A stretch of 64,000 bases of DNA from Haematobacter missouriensis (GTDB lineage: Bacteria > Pseudomonadota > Alphaproteobacteria > Rhodobacterales > Rhodobacteraceae), in contig NZ_JFGS01000002.1 of assembly GCF_000740775.1 (NCBI RefSeq), forward strand, positions 186,001 through 250,000, given 5' to 3'. The position numbers were made by a program, and so were the translations under genes. A model generated the notes under the pieces. The model ran no database searches. It had not been told where the DNA came from and saw nothing but the letters and a program-made list of their open reading frames with translations. Every line of letters begins with the position of its first letter. Position 1 is the stretch's first letter. Below, in pieces: positions 26,797 through 36,561 of the stretch.

Positions 26797-26814
26797 ATAA
26801 CGAGCGAGAATGCC

Positions 26815-28956
26815 TTACTCGGCGTTCTGCTTTTCCTTCTGTTCGGTGATTTCCTCACCGGTTTCCTGATCGACCATCTTCATGCCGAGCCGGACCTTGC
26901 CGCGATCGTCGAAGCCGAGCAGCTTGACCTTCACTTCCTGGCCTTCCTTCAGCACTTCGTTCGGATGGTTCAGACGCTTGTTGGCGATCTGAGAGACGTG
27001 GACCAGCCCGTCCCGCTTGCCGAAGAAGTTCACGAAGGCGCCGAAATCGACAAGCTTCACGACCTTACCGGTATAGACCTTGCCCTCTTCCGGCTCCGCC
27101 ACGATCGACCAGATCATGTCATAGGCCCGCTTGATCGCTTCGGCGTCGCTGGACGCGATCTTGATCACGCCGTCGTCGTTGATATCGACCTTGGCGCCGG
27201 AGGTTTCGACGATCTCGCGGATGACCTTGCCGCCGGAGCCGATCACTTCACGGATCTTGTCGGTCGGGATGGTCAGCGTCTCGATCTTCGGTGCGTATTC
27301 GGAGAAGCCCTGCGGCGCGGAAAGCGCCCGGTTCATCTCTCCGAGGATGTGAAGACGGCCATCCTTCGCCTGCGCCAGAGCCTGCTCCATGATCGCCGGG
27401 GTGATACCCGCGACCTTGATATCCATCTGGAGCGAGGTGATCCCGGCTTCGGTGCCCGCCACCTTGAAGTCCATGTCGCCGAGGTGATCCTCGTCGCCCA
27501 GGATGTCGGTCAGCACCGCCCACTTGCCGTCATCCTCAAGGATGAGGCCCATGGCCACGCCGGCAACCGGCGCCTTCAGCGGCACACCCGCATCCATCAT
27601 CGACAGCGAGCCGCCGCAGACGGACGCCATGGAGGACGACCCGTTGGATTCGGTGATCTCGGAGACGACGCGGATCGTGTAGGGGAAGTCCGTCGGCGCG
27701 GGCAGCACGGCCTGAAGGGCGCGCCAGGCAAGTTTCCCGTGGCCGATCTCACGACGGCCGGGGGAGCCGACGCGACCCACTTCGCCGACCGAATAGGGCG
27801 GGAAGTTGTAGTGCAGCAGGAAGTTCGACCGCGAATTGCCGGTCAGCGCGTCGATGATCTGCTCATCCTCGCCGGTGCCGAGCGTGGTCACGACCAGCGC
27901 CTGCGTCTCGCCGCGCGTGAACAGAGCGGAGCCGTGGGTGCGCGGCAGGATGCCGACTTCGGAGACGATGGGACGCACGGTCTTGTTGTCGCGCCCGTCG
28001 ATCCGCGGCCCGCCGGAGATGATGTCACCGCGCAGGATGGAGGATTCGAGCTTCTTGAAGGAGGAGCCGAGGTTCGGATCCGCCAGTTCGTCCACCGAGA
28101 GCGTGGCTTCGACGGCGTCCCGGGCGGCTTCGATGGCGGACTGGCGCTGCTGCTTGTCCTTGATGGCGAAGGCGGCGCGCATCTTGGTCTCGCCTGCCTT
28201 CTTCACCTTCGCATAGAGCGCCGAATAATCGGCGGGTTTGAAGTCGAAGGGCTCTTTTGCGGCATCTTCGGCAAGGTCGATGATCAGGTCGATCACCGGC
28301 TGCATTGCCTCATGGCCGAACTTCACCGCGCCCAGCATCTCTTCTTCGGTCAGCTCATAGGCTTCCGATTCGACCATCATCACGGCGTTCTTGGTACCCG
28401 CGACGACAAGGTCGAGACGCTGCTCCGGGTTCGCGCGGAGCTTCTGCATATCCTCTACCGGCGGGTTCAGACGGTATTCACCGCCCGAGAACCCGACGCG
28501 CGCCGCCCCGATCGGACCCATGAAGGGCACACCGGAAATGGTAAGCGCCGCAGAGGCCGCGATCATCGCCACGATGTCGGGATCGTTGACGAGGTCATGG
28601 GACAGCACGGTGGCCATCACCAGAACCTCGTTCTTGAAGCCCGGCACGAAAAGCGGCCGCGTCGGACGGTCGATCAGGCGGGAGACAAGCGTCTCCTTCT
28701 CCGAAGGACGCGCCTCGCGCTTGAAGAACCCGCCGGGGATCTTGCCCGCGGCGTAGTACTTTTCCTGATAGTGAACGGTGAGCGGGAAGAAGTCCTGACC
28801 GGGCTTCGGCTGCTTGGCGAAGGTCACGTTGGCCATGACGCTCGTCTCGCCCAGCGTGGCGATCACGGAACCATCCGCCTGGCGAGCGACGTGGCCCGTC
28901 TCGAGGGTCAGCGTCTCGCCGCCCCATTCGATGGATTTCCTGGTAATATTGAACAT
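26815..28956 (-). CDS. pnp: Polyribonucleotide nucleotidyltransferase (PNPase)
   Basis: 713 residues, normal length. Two RNase PH domains ([33 protein letters not shown] with [18 protein letters not shown]), a KH domain ([20 protein letters not shown]) and a C-terminal S1 domain ([24 protein letters not shown]). It degrades RNA phosphorolytically and adds tails. The start at 28956 ([13 protein letters not shown]) is preceded by AAGGATA; the frame is open further upstream but without family similarity. It follows rpsO in the usual rpsO-pnp order. Confidence 0.97.
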   Translation of the reverse strand: MFNITRKSIEWGGETLTLETGHVARQADGSVIATLGETSVMANVTFAKQPKPGQDFFPLTVHYQEKYYAAGKIPGGFFKREARPSEKETLVSRLIDRPTRPLFVPGFKNEVLVMATVLSHDLVNDPDIVAMIAASAALTISGVPFMGPIGAARVGFSGGEYRLNPPVEDMQKLRANPEQRLDLVVAGTKNAVMMVESEAYELTEEEMLGAVKFGHEAMQPVIDLIIDLAEDAAKEPFDFKPADYSALYAKVKKAGETKMRAAFAIKDKQQRQSAIEAARDAVEATLSVDELADPNLGSSFKKLESSILRGDIISGGPRIDGRDNKTVRPIVSEVGILPRTHGSALFTRGETQALVVTTLGTGEDEQIIDALTGNSRSNFLLHYNFPPYSVGEVGRVGSPGRREIGHGKLAWRALQAVLPAPTDFPYTIRVVSEITESNGSSSMASVCGGSLSMMDAGVPLKAPVAGVAMGLILEDDGKWAVLTDILGDEDHLGDMDFKVAGTEAGITSLQMDIKVAGITPAIMEQALAQAKDGRLHILGEMNRALSAPQGFSEYAPKIETLTIPTDKIREVIGSGGKVIREIVETSGAKVDINDDGVIKIASSDAEAIKRAYDMIWSIVAEPEEGKVYTGKVVKLVDFGAFVNFFGKRDGLVHVSQIANKRLNHPNEVLKEGQEVKVKLLGFDDRGKVRLGMKMVDQETGEEITEQKEKQNAE

Positions 28957-29156
28957 GTCGTATCCTTTTCGCCGGAGGACCCTCCCCCGGCCGTTACGCG
29001 TACGGGCCGCATGCCCGTGATCCCTGATGATCATTTCTCCAACCTGTCCCGCGGGATCCGACGGGGAGGCTTCGACCTTGGCCCGGCGATGCGCGGGCGC
29101 GGTGCCGGTCCTTGGGCGGGCGCGGTCATCCTGCGCCCCTGCCCGGATATATATAG

Positions 29157-29186
29157 CGGTCGCGCCCCGCAGGCGAGGCGCGACCG
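29157..29186 (-). terminator. Hairpin after rpsO
   Basis: Ten-base perfect stem CGGTCGCGCC/GGCGCGACCG located directly after the rpsO stop and before the 200-base leader of pnp. No U-run follows (TATATATA instead), so it may be an attenuator or processing site. Confidence 0.55.
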
Positions 29187-29192
29187 GAAAGG

Positions 29193-29462
29193 TCAGCGAC
29201 GCAGGCCGAGACGCTCGATGAGCGACTGATAGCGGGCCTCGTCCTTGCCCTTGAGATAGTCGAGCAGCTTGCGGCGCTGCGCCACCATCATCAGGAGCCC
29301 ACGGCGGGAATGGTTGTCCTTCTTGTGGGTCTTGAAGTGCTCGGTGAGCGTCGCAATCCGCGAGGAGAGGATCGCAACCTGAACTTCGGGCGAACCGGTG
29401 TCGCCTTCCTTCGTTGCGAATTCCTTGACGACGCGGTTCTTCTCTTCGACAGTGATCGACAT
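29193..29462 (-). CDS. rpsO: 30S ribosomal protein S15
   Basis: 89 residues, exactly the bacterial S15 length. Contains [40 protein letters not shown] and [10 protein letters not shown], the 16S rRNA-binding and signature regions. The start at 29462 (MSITVEEKN) follows AGGAGGCCCCG; the upstream in-frame extension to 29531 has no family match. First gene of the rpsO-pnp unit, divergent from aroC. Confidence 0.98.
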   Translation of the reverse strand: MSITVEEKNRVVKEFATKEGDTGSPEVQVAILSSRIATLTEHFKTHKKDNHSRRGLLMMVAQRRKLLDYLKGKDEARYQSLIERLGLRR

Positions 29463-29604
29463 CGGGGCCTCCTGTTCGGCTTGAGATAAGGGCGCGAGCC
29501 GGGATGTCGTCCAGCAAGGCCCGTGGAGCATCCGCGCGGAGATACGATGATCTCCCGGACGGATGCGCGCCTATACTGGAAAAACCCGATAAAGGAAAGC
29601 ATAA

Positions 29605-29658
29605 ATGGCGCGCCCGCGCCGCCCCGAAAGACTTCCCAGACGCCTCCGCAGCCGCTAA
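29605..29658 (+). CDS. Possible 17-residue arginine-rich leader ORF upstream of aroC
   Basis: ATG at 29605, preceded by AAAGGA ten bases upstream, opens a frame that reads [17 protein letters not shown] and stops at 29658, 24 bases before aroC. Eight of 17 residues are Arg. It may be a chance ORF in a GC-rich leader; a function is not supported. Confidence 0.2.
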   Translation: MARPRRPERLPRRLRSR

Positions 29659-29682
29659 ACGGGCGGGCGAAGGAGACCCTCC

Positions 29683-30783
29683 ATGAGCCTAAACACGTTC
29701 GGCCACGTCTTTCGCGTCACCACTTGGGGGGAGAGCCACGGGCCGGCACTTGGCGCGACGGTGGATGGCTGCCCGCCCGGCGTGCCGATCGACCTTACCC
29801 GCGTTCAGGCGTGGATGGACAGGCGCAAGCCCGGGCAGAGCCGTTTCACCACCCAGCGCCGCGAGGCCGATGAGGTGGAAATCCTCTCCGGCACCTTCGA
29901 GGGTGTCACGACGGGCACGCCGATCCAGCTCATGATCCGCAACACCGACCAACGGTCGAAGGACTATGGCGAGATCGCCAACGCCTTCCGCCCCGGCCAT
30001 GCGGACGTCACCTACTGGCAGAAATACGGCATCCGCGACTATCGCGGTGGCGGACGTTCCTCGGCGCGGGAAACCGCCGCACGGGTGGCGGCGGGCGGTA
30101 TCGCGCGGGAGGTGCTGGCACGGCTCGTTCCCGATCTGCGGATCACCGGCTATCTCGTGCAGCTTGGCGCGGATGCCATCGACCGCGCCAGCTTCGACGC
30201 TTCGGAAATTGAGCGGAACCCGTTCTGGTCGCCGGATGCCGCGGCGGCGGAACGCTGGGCGGCCTCGCTCGACGCACTGCGCAAGTCGGGCAATTCCGTC
30301 GGCGCGGTGATCGAGGTCGTGGCCGAAGGCGTGCCTCCCGGCCTGGGCGCACCGATCTACGGCAAGCTGGACAGCGACCTCGCTGCCGCGATGATGTCGA
30401 TCAACGCGGTGAAGGGGGTGGAGATCGGTGACGGGTTCGCCGCAGCCGCCCTGACCGGGGTGGAGAATGCCGACGAGATGCGTATGGGCAATCAGGGCCC
30501 CTATTTCACCTCAAACCACGCGGGCGGAATTCTGGGTGGCATCTCCAGCGGACAGCCCGTCGTGGTGCGCTTCGCTGTGAAGCCGACCTCCTCCATCCTC
30601 ACCCCACGGCGGACGGTGACAAAGGACGGCGGGGAAGTGGAATTGGTCACCAAGGGCCGCCATGATCCATCCGTGGGCATCCGCGCCGTGCCGGTGGGTG
30701 AGGCGATGATGGCCTGTGTCCTGCTCGACCACCTGTTGCTCGACCGCGCCCAGACGGGCGGCGTGCGGGGCGAGTTCGCCTGA
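29683..30783 (+). CDS. aroC: Chorismate synthase
   Basis: 366 residues. The three family signatures are present: [19 protein letters not shown] at the N-terminus, [19 protein letters not shown] in the middle and [20 protein letters not shown] near the C-terminus. It converts EPSP to chorismate with reduced FMN in aromatic amino-acid synthesis. The ATG follows GGAGACC. It is a single gene between rpsO (divergent) and the EamA transporter (convergent). Confidence 0.97.
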   Translation: MSLNTFGHVFRVTTWGESHGPALGATVDGCPPGVPIDLTRVQAWMDRRKPGQSRFTTQRREADEVEILSGTFEGVTTGTPIQLMIRNTDQRSKDYGEIANAFRPGHADVTYWQKYGIRDYRGGGRSSARETAARVAAGGIAREVLARLVPDLRITGYLVQLGADAIDRASFDASEIERNPFWSPDAAAAERWAASLDALRKSGNSVGAVIEVVAEGVPPGLGAPIYGKLDSDLAAAMMSINAVKGVEIGDGFAAAALTGVENADEMRMGNQGPYFTSNHAGGILGGISSGQPVVVRFAVKPTSSILTPRRTVTKDGGEVELVTKGRHDPSVGIRAVPVGEAMMACVLLDHLLLDRAQTGGVRGEFA

Positions 30784-30941
30784 CCTGCGGGCCATACGAT
30801 TGGGTCCTCTGACTGGACCGTGTGGCGGCGGTGCCCGGCATCGGCGGGACACCGAAGGCCAGCCGACGACGACAACGACGCCAATGGATGGGTAGCCTTT
30901 TTCAGAAGCTTCGACTGCCCCCGTGAGGGCAGCGCCGAGGC

Positions 30942-31841
30942 TCAGGCTTTCTGGCTCTCGGCCAGAACGGGGCGTGTGCGGATCTGCTTGGAAAGCTGCA
31001 CCGCGAGAATCCCAGCCATGATGATGAGCACGCCGACCAGATCGGCGCCATGCACTGGCTCTCCCAGCAGGACAGCCGCGACGGCCACGCCGAAGAACGG
31101 GTTGAGGAAGTGAAAGGTCGCGGCCTTGACCGCGCCGATCCGCAGCACAAGCCGAAACCAGAGCCATGTCGCGAACAGGCCCGGAACGAAAACCATGTAG
31201 AGAAAAGCCATCAGCACCCGCGGGCTGCCGTCGAGATGGAACGGCTCGGTCACAAGGGCAATGGGCAGCAGAACCGCGGTTCCGACGAGCATCTGCAAAC
31301 CCACCACCATCAGCAGGTTGCCGCCTCCCGACGTTCCCCTGACCGCCAGCGTCGCTGCGGTGAGCGCAAGTGCGCCAAGGCAGAGCAGGAACAGCCCCCA
31401 TGGGTCCACCCCACCGCTGATACGCCCCGCCATGATGATCGCGACCCCGACCATACCCGCGACTAGCCCCGCGATGCCCAGCGGACGCGGACGTTCGCCA
31501 AGGATGAGCCAGCCGAACAGCGCCACGAGCAGCGGCATGGTGGAGCCGACGATGGCGGCGAGCGAGGCCTCCACCGTCTGCATACCCACGAAATTCAGCC
31601 CGAGGTAGAGCGCATTCTGGCACACGCCGAACACGATCACCGAAATCCACTGCGAACGTGTCAGCCGCGCCGTCTGACCAAGCGAGAGCGCCAGCAGGAT
31701 GCCGCATACCCCCGCCAGCAGAAAGCGCCCGGACAGCGCGTAGAGCGGGGGAACGGCGGTAACGACGATCCGGGCGGCAGTGAAGGCCGACGACCAGATG
31801 AAGGCGAAGGTCAGCCCCATCAGGAGCGCGCGGACGTCCAT
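30942..31841 (-). CDS. EamA (DMT superfamily) transporter
   Basis: 299 residues with ten predicted hydrophobic segments in two EamA repeats (first: FAFIWSSAFTAARI and RFLLAGVCGI; second: LYMVFVPGLFATWLWFRL, NPFFGVAVAAVLLGEPVHG). Exports or imports small metabolites; substrate unknown. It lies downstream of, and on the same strand as, hup, but the hup terminator separates them. Confidence 0.88.
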   Translation of the reverse strand: MDVRALLMGLTFAFIWSSAFTAARIVVTAVPPLYALSGRFLLAGVCGILLALSLGQTARLTRSQWISVIVFGVCQNALYLGLNFVGMQTVEASLAAIVGSTMPLLVALFGWLILGERPRPLGIAGLVAGMVGVAIIMAGRISGGVDPWGLFLLCLGALALTAATLAVRGTSGGGNLLMVVGLQMLVGTAVLLPIALVTEPFHLDGSPRVLMAFLYMVFVPGLFATWLWFRLVLRIGAVKAATFHFLNPFFGVAVAAVLLGEPVHGADLVGVLIIMAGILAVQLSKQIRTRPVLAESQKA

Positions 31842-31857
31842 ATTCCCCCCCGGAAAT

Positions 31858-31890
31858 GGAAAGGGCCGCTCCTTGCGGGCGGCCCCTTGT
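31858..31890 (-). terminator. Terminator of hup
   Basis: Stem GGGCCGC/GCGGCCC on the minus strand followed by TTTCC, just after the hup stop codon. Confidence 0.7.
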
Positions 31891-31898
31891 TCTTCGCC

Positions 31899-32186
31899 TC
31901 AGGCGTTGATGCTGTCTTTGAGAGCCTTGGCGACGGTGATCTTCACCACCTTGTCCGCCGGCTTGGTGATCTGCTCGCCGGTGGCAGGGTTGCGCACCTG
32001 ACGCTCGGGGCGGGTCCGGCAAACGATCTTGCCAAGGCCCGGAAGCGTCACGGCACCGCCGGCCACCACTTCCTTGGTCACCACGGACGCGATTGCGTCG
32101 AGCGCAGCCGTCGCCGTCTTCTTGTCCGAGCCCATCTCTTCGGCCAGGGCGGCGACCAGTTGGGTCTTGGTCAGCGCTTTCGACAT
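31899..32186 (-). CDS. hup: DNA-binding protein HU
   Basis: 95 residues. MSKALTKTQLVAALAEEMG at the N-terminus and the DNA-arm region PGLGKIVCRTRPERQVRNPA followed by TGEQITKPADKVVKITVAKAL define HU/IHF proteins; the sequence fits HU rather than IHF alpha or beta. It compacts and bends DNA as a dimer. A ribosome site (CGAGGAGTGTTCTG) precedes the ATG; a terminator follows. Confidence 0.93.
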   Translation of the reverse strand: MSKALTKTQLVAALAEEMGSDKKTATAALDAIASVVTKEVVAGGAVTLPGLGKIVCRTRPERQVRNPATGEQITKPADKVVKITVAKALKDSINA

Positions 32187-32315
32187 CAGAACACTCCTCG
32201 TATAGTCCCGCTTGTGTTGTTATCGGCCCGTCATTTTAAGGGCATGTCGCTTGCTACACAGGTTTTCACCGCGCATTTCAAGCCGTTTCGCGTGGGCCAA
32301 GGCGGAAATCAGCCT

Positions 32316-33806
32316 TTAGAGAAAGGCTGTCTCCTCAAAGGAACGCAACTTGCGGCTGTGCATGCGCTCCAGCGGCGTCTCCCGCAGCAATTCCATGGCC
32401 CTGACGCCGATCTTCAGATGCCGCGCGACCTGCGTGCGGTAGAAGGCGCTGGCCATGCCGGGCAGCTTCAGCTCCCCATGCAGCGGTTTGTCGGAGACGC
32501 AGAGCAGCGTGCCGTAAGGCACGCGGAAGCGGAAACCGTTCGCCGCGATGGTCGCGCTTTCCATGTCCAGCGCCACGGCGCGGCTCTGGCTGAGGCGCTG
32601 CACCGGGCCGGACTGGTCGCGCAGTTCCCAATTGCGGTTGTCGATCGTGGCGACGGTTCCGGTCCGCATGATGCGTTTCAGCTCATAGCCCTCCAGCTCC
32701 GTCACCTCTTCCACCGCATCCTCCAGTGCCACCTGTATTTCCGCGAGCGCGGGGATCGGCACCCAGACGGGCAGGTCATCGTCCAGAACGTGATCCTCGC
32801 GCAGATAGGCGTGCGCGAGCACGAAATCGCCGAGGCTCTGGCTGGATCGCAGCCCCGCGCAGTGCCCGACCATCAACCAGGCATGTGGGCGCAGCACGGC
32901 GATATGGTCGGTGGCCGTCTTGGCGTTGGAGGGGCCGACACCGATGTTGACCAGCGTGATCCCTGCAGCCCCCGGACGCTTCAGATGGTAGGAGGGCATC
33001 TGCGGCATCTTGCCCAGCTGCGGCAGCGGATCGCCGGCCCCGGTGATCTCCACCCCGCCCGGCCCCACGAAGGAGGTATAGCCGCTCGCCGGATCGGCGA
33101 GGCAGGCGCGAGCATAGGCCTCGAACTCCTCCACGTAGAACTGGTAGTTGGTGAACAGCACGAAGTTCTGGAAATGCTCCGCTGCCGTTGCGGTATAATG
33201 CTGAAGGCGGGCCAGTGAATAATCCACCCGCTGCGCGGTAAAGGGAGCAAGGGCGCGCGAGCCGTCCTCATGCCGGATGTCGTAGCCGTTCACGATGTCG
33301 TCGTTCATCGTGTTGAGGTTCGGCACGTCGAAGATGTCGCGCAGCGGAAAGTCCAGCGCGGCCTCCTGCGGAACGGTGAACCCCTCGCTCGACATGGCGA
33401 AATGCAGCGGAATCGGCGTCACGGAGGGGCCCACGGCCACCGGCACGCCGTGGTTCTGCATGACGAGCCCGATCTGCTGGGTCAGGTAGGCTTCGAACAG
33501 GTCGGGACGGGTCACGGTGGTCGAGTATTCCCCCGGCTCCGCCACGTAGCCGAAGGACAGGCGGCTGTCGATCTTGCCGTAGCTCGTCGTGGTGATGCGG
33601 ATTTCCGGGTAGAAGGCCCGGTATCGAGCACGGATCGAGCCGCCATTCAGTGTCTCTCCGAAGCGATCGCGGAGAAAGGCCGTGGCCTCGTCATACAGTT
33701 CCCGGAGAAAGGCCACCGCGGCGGCGGGATCGCCGAAAAGCTGCGGCTCGCGCAGGGGAGGCGTGCGGATCGGGAGGTTATTCTTGGGCAGGGACACGAG
33801 GTTCAC
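32316..33806 (-). CDS. amn: AMP nucleosidase
   Basis: 496 residues from a GTG at 33806 that overlaps the adenine deaminase stop (GTGA). The N-terminal Amn domain shows RARYRAFYPEIRITT and VGPSVTPIPLHFAM; the C-terminal phosphorylase-like domain shows TLVNIGVGPSNAKTATDHIA and VALDMESATIAANGFRFRVP (nucleoside-binding M-E-S). It splits AMP to adenine and ribose 5-phosphate. An upstream-extended frame to 34052 exists but runs into ade. Coupling to ade gives a route AMP to adenine to hypoxanthine. Confidence 0.94.
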   Translation of the reverse strand: MNLVSLPKNNLPIRTPPLREPQLFGDPAAAVAFLRELYDEATAFLRDRFGETLNGGSIRARYRAFYPEIRITTTSYGKIDSRLSFGYVAEPGEYSTTVTRPDLFEAYLTQQIGLVMQNHGVPVAVGPSVTPIPLHFAMSSEGFTVPQEAALDFPLRDIFDVPNLNTMNDDIVNGYDIRHEDGSRALAPFTAQRVDYSLARLQHYTATAAEHFQNFVLFTNYQFYVEEFEAYARACLADPASGYTSFVGPGGVEITGAGDPLPQLGKMPQMPSYHLKRPGAAGITLVNIGVGPSNAKTATDHIAVLRPHAWLMVGHCAGLRSSQSLGDFVLAHAYLREDHVLDDDLPVWVPIPALAEIQVALEDAVEEVTELEGYELKRIMRTGTVATIDNRNWELRDQSGPVQRLSQSRAVALDMESATIAANGFRFRVPYGTLLCVSDKPLHGELKLPGMASAFYRTQVARHLKIGVRAMELLRETPLERMHSRKLRSFEETAFL

Positions 33807-35608
33807 GTGAAAAGCTCCGTCAACTCGAAGGTCGTAACATCGACGAGCCCGAGGTCGGAGATACGGATCTCCGGGATCACAACGAGCGCGAGAAGCGAAT
33901 GCTGCATGTAGGCGTTGTTGAGCCTGCAGCCGCATTCCTCCATGGCCTGCACCATGCGCTCCGCCGCCGCGGCTACCTCCTGCGCCGGCCGGTCGCTCAT
34001 CAGCCCCGCGATGGGAAGCGGCACGGAAGCGATCTCCGCGCCGTCCTTCCACACGGTGATGCCGCCGCCGATCTCGCCCAGCCGGTTCGCGGCTTTTGCC
34101 ATCAGGTCGCGGTCGGTGCCCACGACGATCATGTGGTGGCTGTCATGCGCGACGGTGGAGGCGATGGCCATGCGCCCCTTGTAGCCGAAGCCGGAGACGA
34201 AGCCGTTCACCACGCCACCGGTGCCCCTGTGACGCTCCACCAGCGCGATCTGGGCGACGTCACGGCCCTCGTCCGGCTCCACCCGGCCGTCGGTGACGGC
34301 AAGATCCACGGTCAAGGCCTTGGTCGGGGCCTGATTTTCCACCACGCCGATGACGCGGGCGGTGACGGTATTCGCGCCGTCGGGCGCGGAGATCAGGAAA
34401 TCGTCCCCGTCCAGCACCTTGCCCAGATGCACCGTCTGCCGCGCGGCTTCCGGCCAGTCGAGATGGGGGCAGCTCACCTTCAGGTCGCCGTCCTCCGCCA
34501 CGGTCACGCCCCGCGCGATCACCCGTTCGATGGGCAGCATCATCAGGTCAGAGGTAAAGATCAGATCCGCCCGCCGCCCCGGCGCGATGGAGCCAAGCTC
34601 CCGCTCCAGCCCGAAATGCGCGGCGGTGTTGATCGTTGCCATCTGCAGCGCCACCAGTGGATCGCAACCACAGGTAATGGCATGGCGCACCACCCGGTTC
34701 ATGTGCCCCTCGTTCACCAGCGTGCCGGAGTGGCAGTCGTCAGTGCAGAGAATGAAGCTCCGCGGGTCCAGCCCCCGTTCGGTGACGGCCTTGATCTGCG
34801 TCTCCACGTCATACCAGGCGGAACCCAGGCGCATCATGATCCGCATGCCCTGCCGGGTCCGTGCGATGGCATCCTCCACCCGCGTGCCCTCGTGATCGTC
34901 CGCCGGGCCCGCTGCGGCATAGGCATGGAAGGCCGGCCCGAGATCGGGAGAGGCATAGTGCCCGCCCACCGTCTTGCCCGCGGCCTGCGTCGCGGCAATC
35001 TCCGCCAACATCTGTGGATCGCCGTTGATCACGCCGGGGAAGTTCATCATCTCGCCCAGCCCGATGATGCCGGGCCATGTCATCGCCTCGGCCACATCCT
35101 CCGCGCTGATGGCGAAACCCGTCGTCTCCAGCCCCGGTGCGGAGGGCGCGCAGGAGGGCATCTGCGTGAAGATGCTGACGGGCTGCATCAGCGCCTCGTC
35201 ATGCATCATCCGCACGCCTTCCAGCCCCAGCACATTCGCGATCTCATGCGGGTCGGTGAACATGGTCGTCGTGCCGTGCGGGATGACGGCGGCGGCGAAT
35301 TCGGCCGGGATCAGCATGCCGCTTTCGATATGCATGTGGCCATCGCAGAGACCGGGGATCAGATACCGCCCTTCGGCGTCGATCACCTCCGTCTCCGGGC
35401 CGATACAATGCCCTGCATCCGGCCCTACGTAGGCAAAGCGTCCTGCGGCGATGGCGACCTGCCAGCCGTCAAGCACCTCACGCGTGTGAACCGAGACGAC
35501 CTTGCCGCCGGTGATGACCAGATCGGCCGGCGCGCGTCCCGCGGCGACGGCGACCAGAAGGGGGGCCACGTCGGGCCAGCTCTGAAGGGGAGAGACTTTA
35601 CGTTCCAT
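33803..35608 (-). CDS. ade: Adenine deaminase
   Basis: About 601 residues (start 35608; a GTG at 35623 would add five). Amidohydrolase-fold enzyme: metal ligands in LIPGLCDGHMHIESGM and GHYASPDL, TDDCHSGTLVNEGHMN, and the C-terminal adenine deaminase domain with VAHDSHHMIVVGTDRDLM. Converts adenine to hypoxanthine and ammonia. Followed with a four-base overlap by AMP nucleosidase, which supplies its substrate; divergent from an SDR gene 60 bases away. Confidence 0.95.
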   Translation of the reverse strand: MERKVSPLQSWPDVAPLLVAVAAGRAPADLVITGGKVVSVHTREVLDGWQVAIAAGRFAYVGPDAGHCIGPETEVIDAEGRYLIPGLCDGHMHIESGMLIPAEFAAAVIPHGTTTMFTDPHEIANVLGLEGVRMMHDEALMQPVSIFTQMPSCAPSAPGLETTGFAISAEDVAEAMTWPGIIGLGEMMNFPGVINGDPQMLAEIAATQAAGKTVGGHYASPDLGPAFHAYAAAGPADDHEGTRVEDAIARTRQGMRIMMRLGSAWYDVETQIKAVTERGLDPRSFILCTDDCHSGTLVNEGHMNRVVRHAITCGCDPLVALQMATINTAAHFGLERELGSIAPGRRADLIFTSDLMMLPIERVIARGVTVAEDGDLKVSCPHLDWPEAARQTVHLGKVLDGDDFLISAPDGANTVTARVIGVVENQAPTKALTVDLAVTDGRVEPDEGRDVAQIALVERHRGTGGVVNGFVSGFGYKGRMAIASTVAHDSHHMIVVGTDRDLMAKAANRLGEIGGGITVWKDGAEIASVPLPIAGLMSDRPAQEVAAAAERMVQAMEECGCRLNNAYMQHSLLALVVIPEIRISDLGLVDVTTFELTELFT

Positions 35609-35667
35609 GCCCGAGATTTTCACCTTGCGGCGTTGCGTTCAAGTGATATTGCGATGACAGTGGCAGC

Positions 35668-36561
35668 ATGACCATGCCTCGCCCGGAAGAATCCCGCATT
35701 CCCACGCTTTTGTCACTCGGCCACGGTTACACGGCCGGCTTTCTGGAGCGGCATCTGCCCGGCTGGCGCATCATCGGCACGACGCGGGACGCGGCAAAGG
35801 CCCGGGCTTTCGTCAGCCGGGGAGTAGAGCCACTCCTGCTGCCCGCCGATCTCCGTCCCGCGATGGCGGTGGCCACGCATCTGCTCATCTCCTCCGCGCC
35901 GGGGATGGAGGGCGATCCGTTTCTGGTATTGGCGGGAGAGGCGATCGGCAAGGCCGCCCCGCATCTCGCCTGGGTCGGGTATCTCTCCTCCACCGGCGTC
36001 TATGGCGATCATGGCGGCGGCTGGGTGGATGAAACGACGGCACCCCGCGCGACGGAGGGTCACCGCGACCGCAGGCTCATGGCGGAGCAGGCATGGCAGA
36101 CGCTCGCGGCACAGACAGGCCTGCCGCTCCATATCTTCAGGCTTGCCGGGATCTATGGGCCGGGGCGCGGCCCGTTCGAGAAGCTCCGCGCAGGCACGGC
36201 GCACCGCATCATCAAGGAGGGGCAGGTCTTCTGCCGTATCCATGTGGAGGATGCGGCGGAGGTGCTCGCGGCCTCCATCGCGCGGCCTGATCCGGGCGCG
36301 ATCTACAATGTCTGTGACGATCTGCCCGCACCGCCGCAGGACGTGGTGGAAGCCGCCGCGCGGATGGCGGGCCTCCCCGTCCCCCCCGCGGTGCCCTTTG
36401 ACGAGGCCGAGATGACGCCGATGGCGCGGGCCTTCTACCGCGACAACCGCCGGGTCAGGAACGAGAGGATCAAGCGCGATCTTGGCGTCACGCTCCGCTA
36501 CCCGACCTACCGCGAGGGGTTGGCCTCGCTCCTGTCACCGTCACTCGCAGGGCTGGACTGA
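35668..36561 (+). CDS. SDR/NAD(P)-dependent epimerase-like protein (YeeZ-like)
   Basis: 297 residues. Rossmann N-terminus with a Gly-rich turn in LLSLGHGYTAGFLERHL (shortened from the classic pattern), a WVGYLSSTGVYGDHGGGWV block with the Ser/Thr-Tyr region, FRLAGIYGPGRGPFEKLRAG and IHVEDAAEVLAASI, as in extended SDR proteins of the YeeZ/nucleoside-diphosphate-sugar epimerase group. Substrate unknown. Its last 21 bases overlap the convergent MFS gene. Confidence 0.85.
   Translation: MTMPRPEESRIPTLLSLGHGYTAGFLERHLPGWRIIGTTRDAAKARAFVSRGVEPLLLPADLRPAMAVATHLLISSAPGMEGDPFLVLAGEAIGKAAPHLAWVGYLSSTGVYGDHGGGWVDETTAPRATEGHRDRRLMAEQAWQTLAAQTGLPLHIFRLAGIYGPGRGPFEKLRAGTAHRIIKEGQVFCRIHVEDAAEVLAASIARPDPGAIYNVCDDLPAPPQDVVEAAARMAGLPVPPAVPFDEAEMTPMARAFYRDNRRVRNERIKRDLGVTLRYPTYREGLASLLSPSLAGLD

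Noticed and set aside
28957-29517. PNPase frame extended upstream through rpsO
   Set aside because: The extension is the out-of-frame reading of rpsO and its leader; the family start MFNITRKS has its own ribosome site.
33806-34052. N-terminal extension of AMP nucleosidase
   Set aside because: It would overlap the end of ade by more than 240 bases; the GTG at 33806 with a GTGA overlap gives the normal family length.
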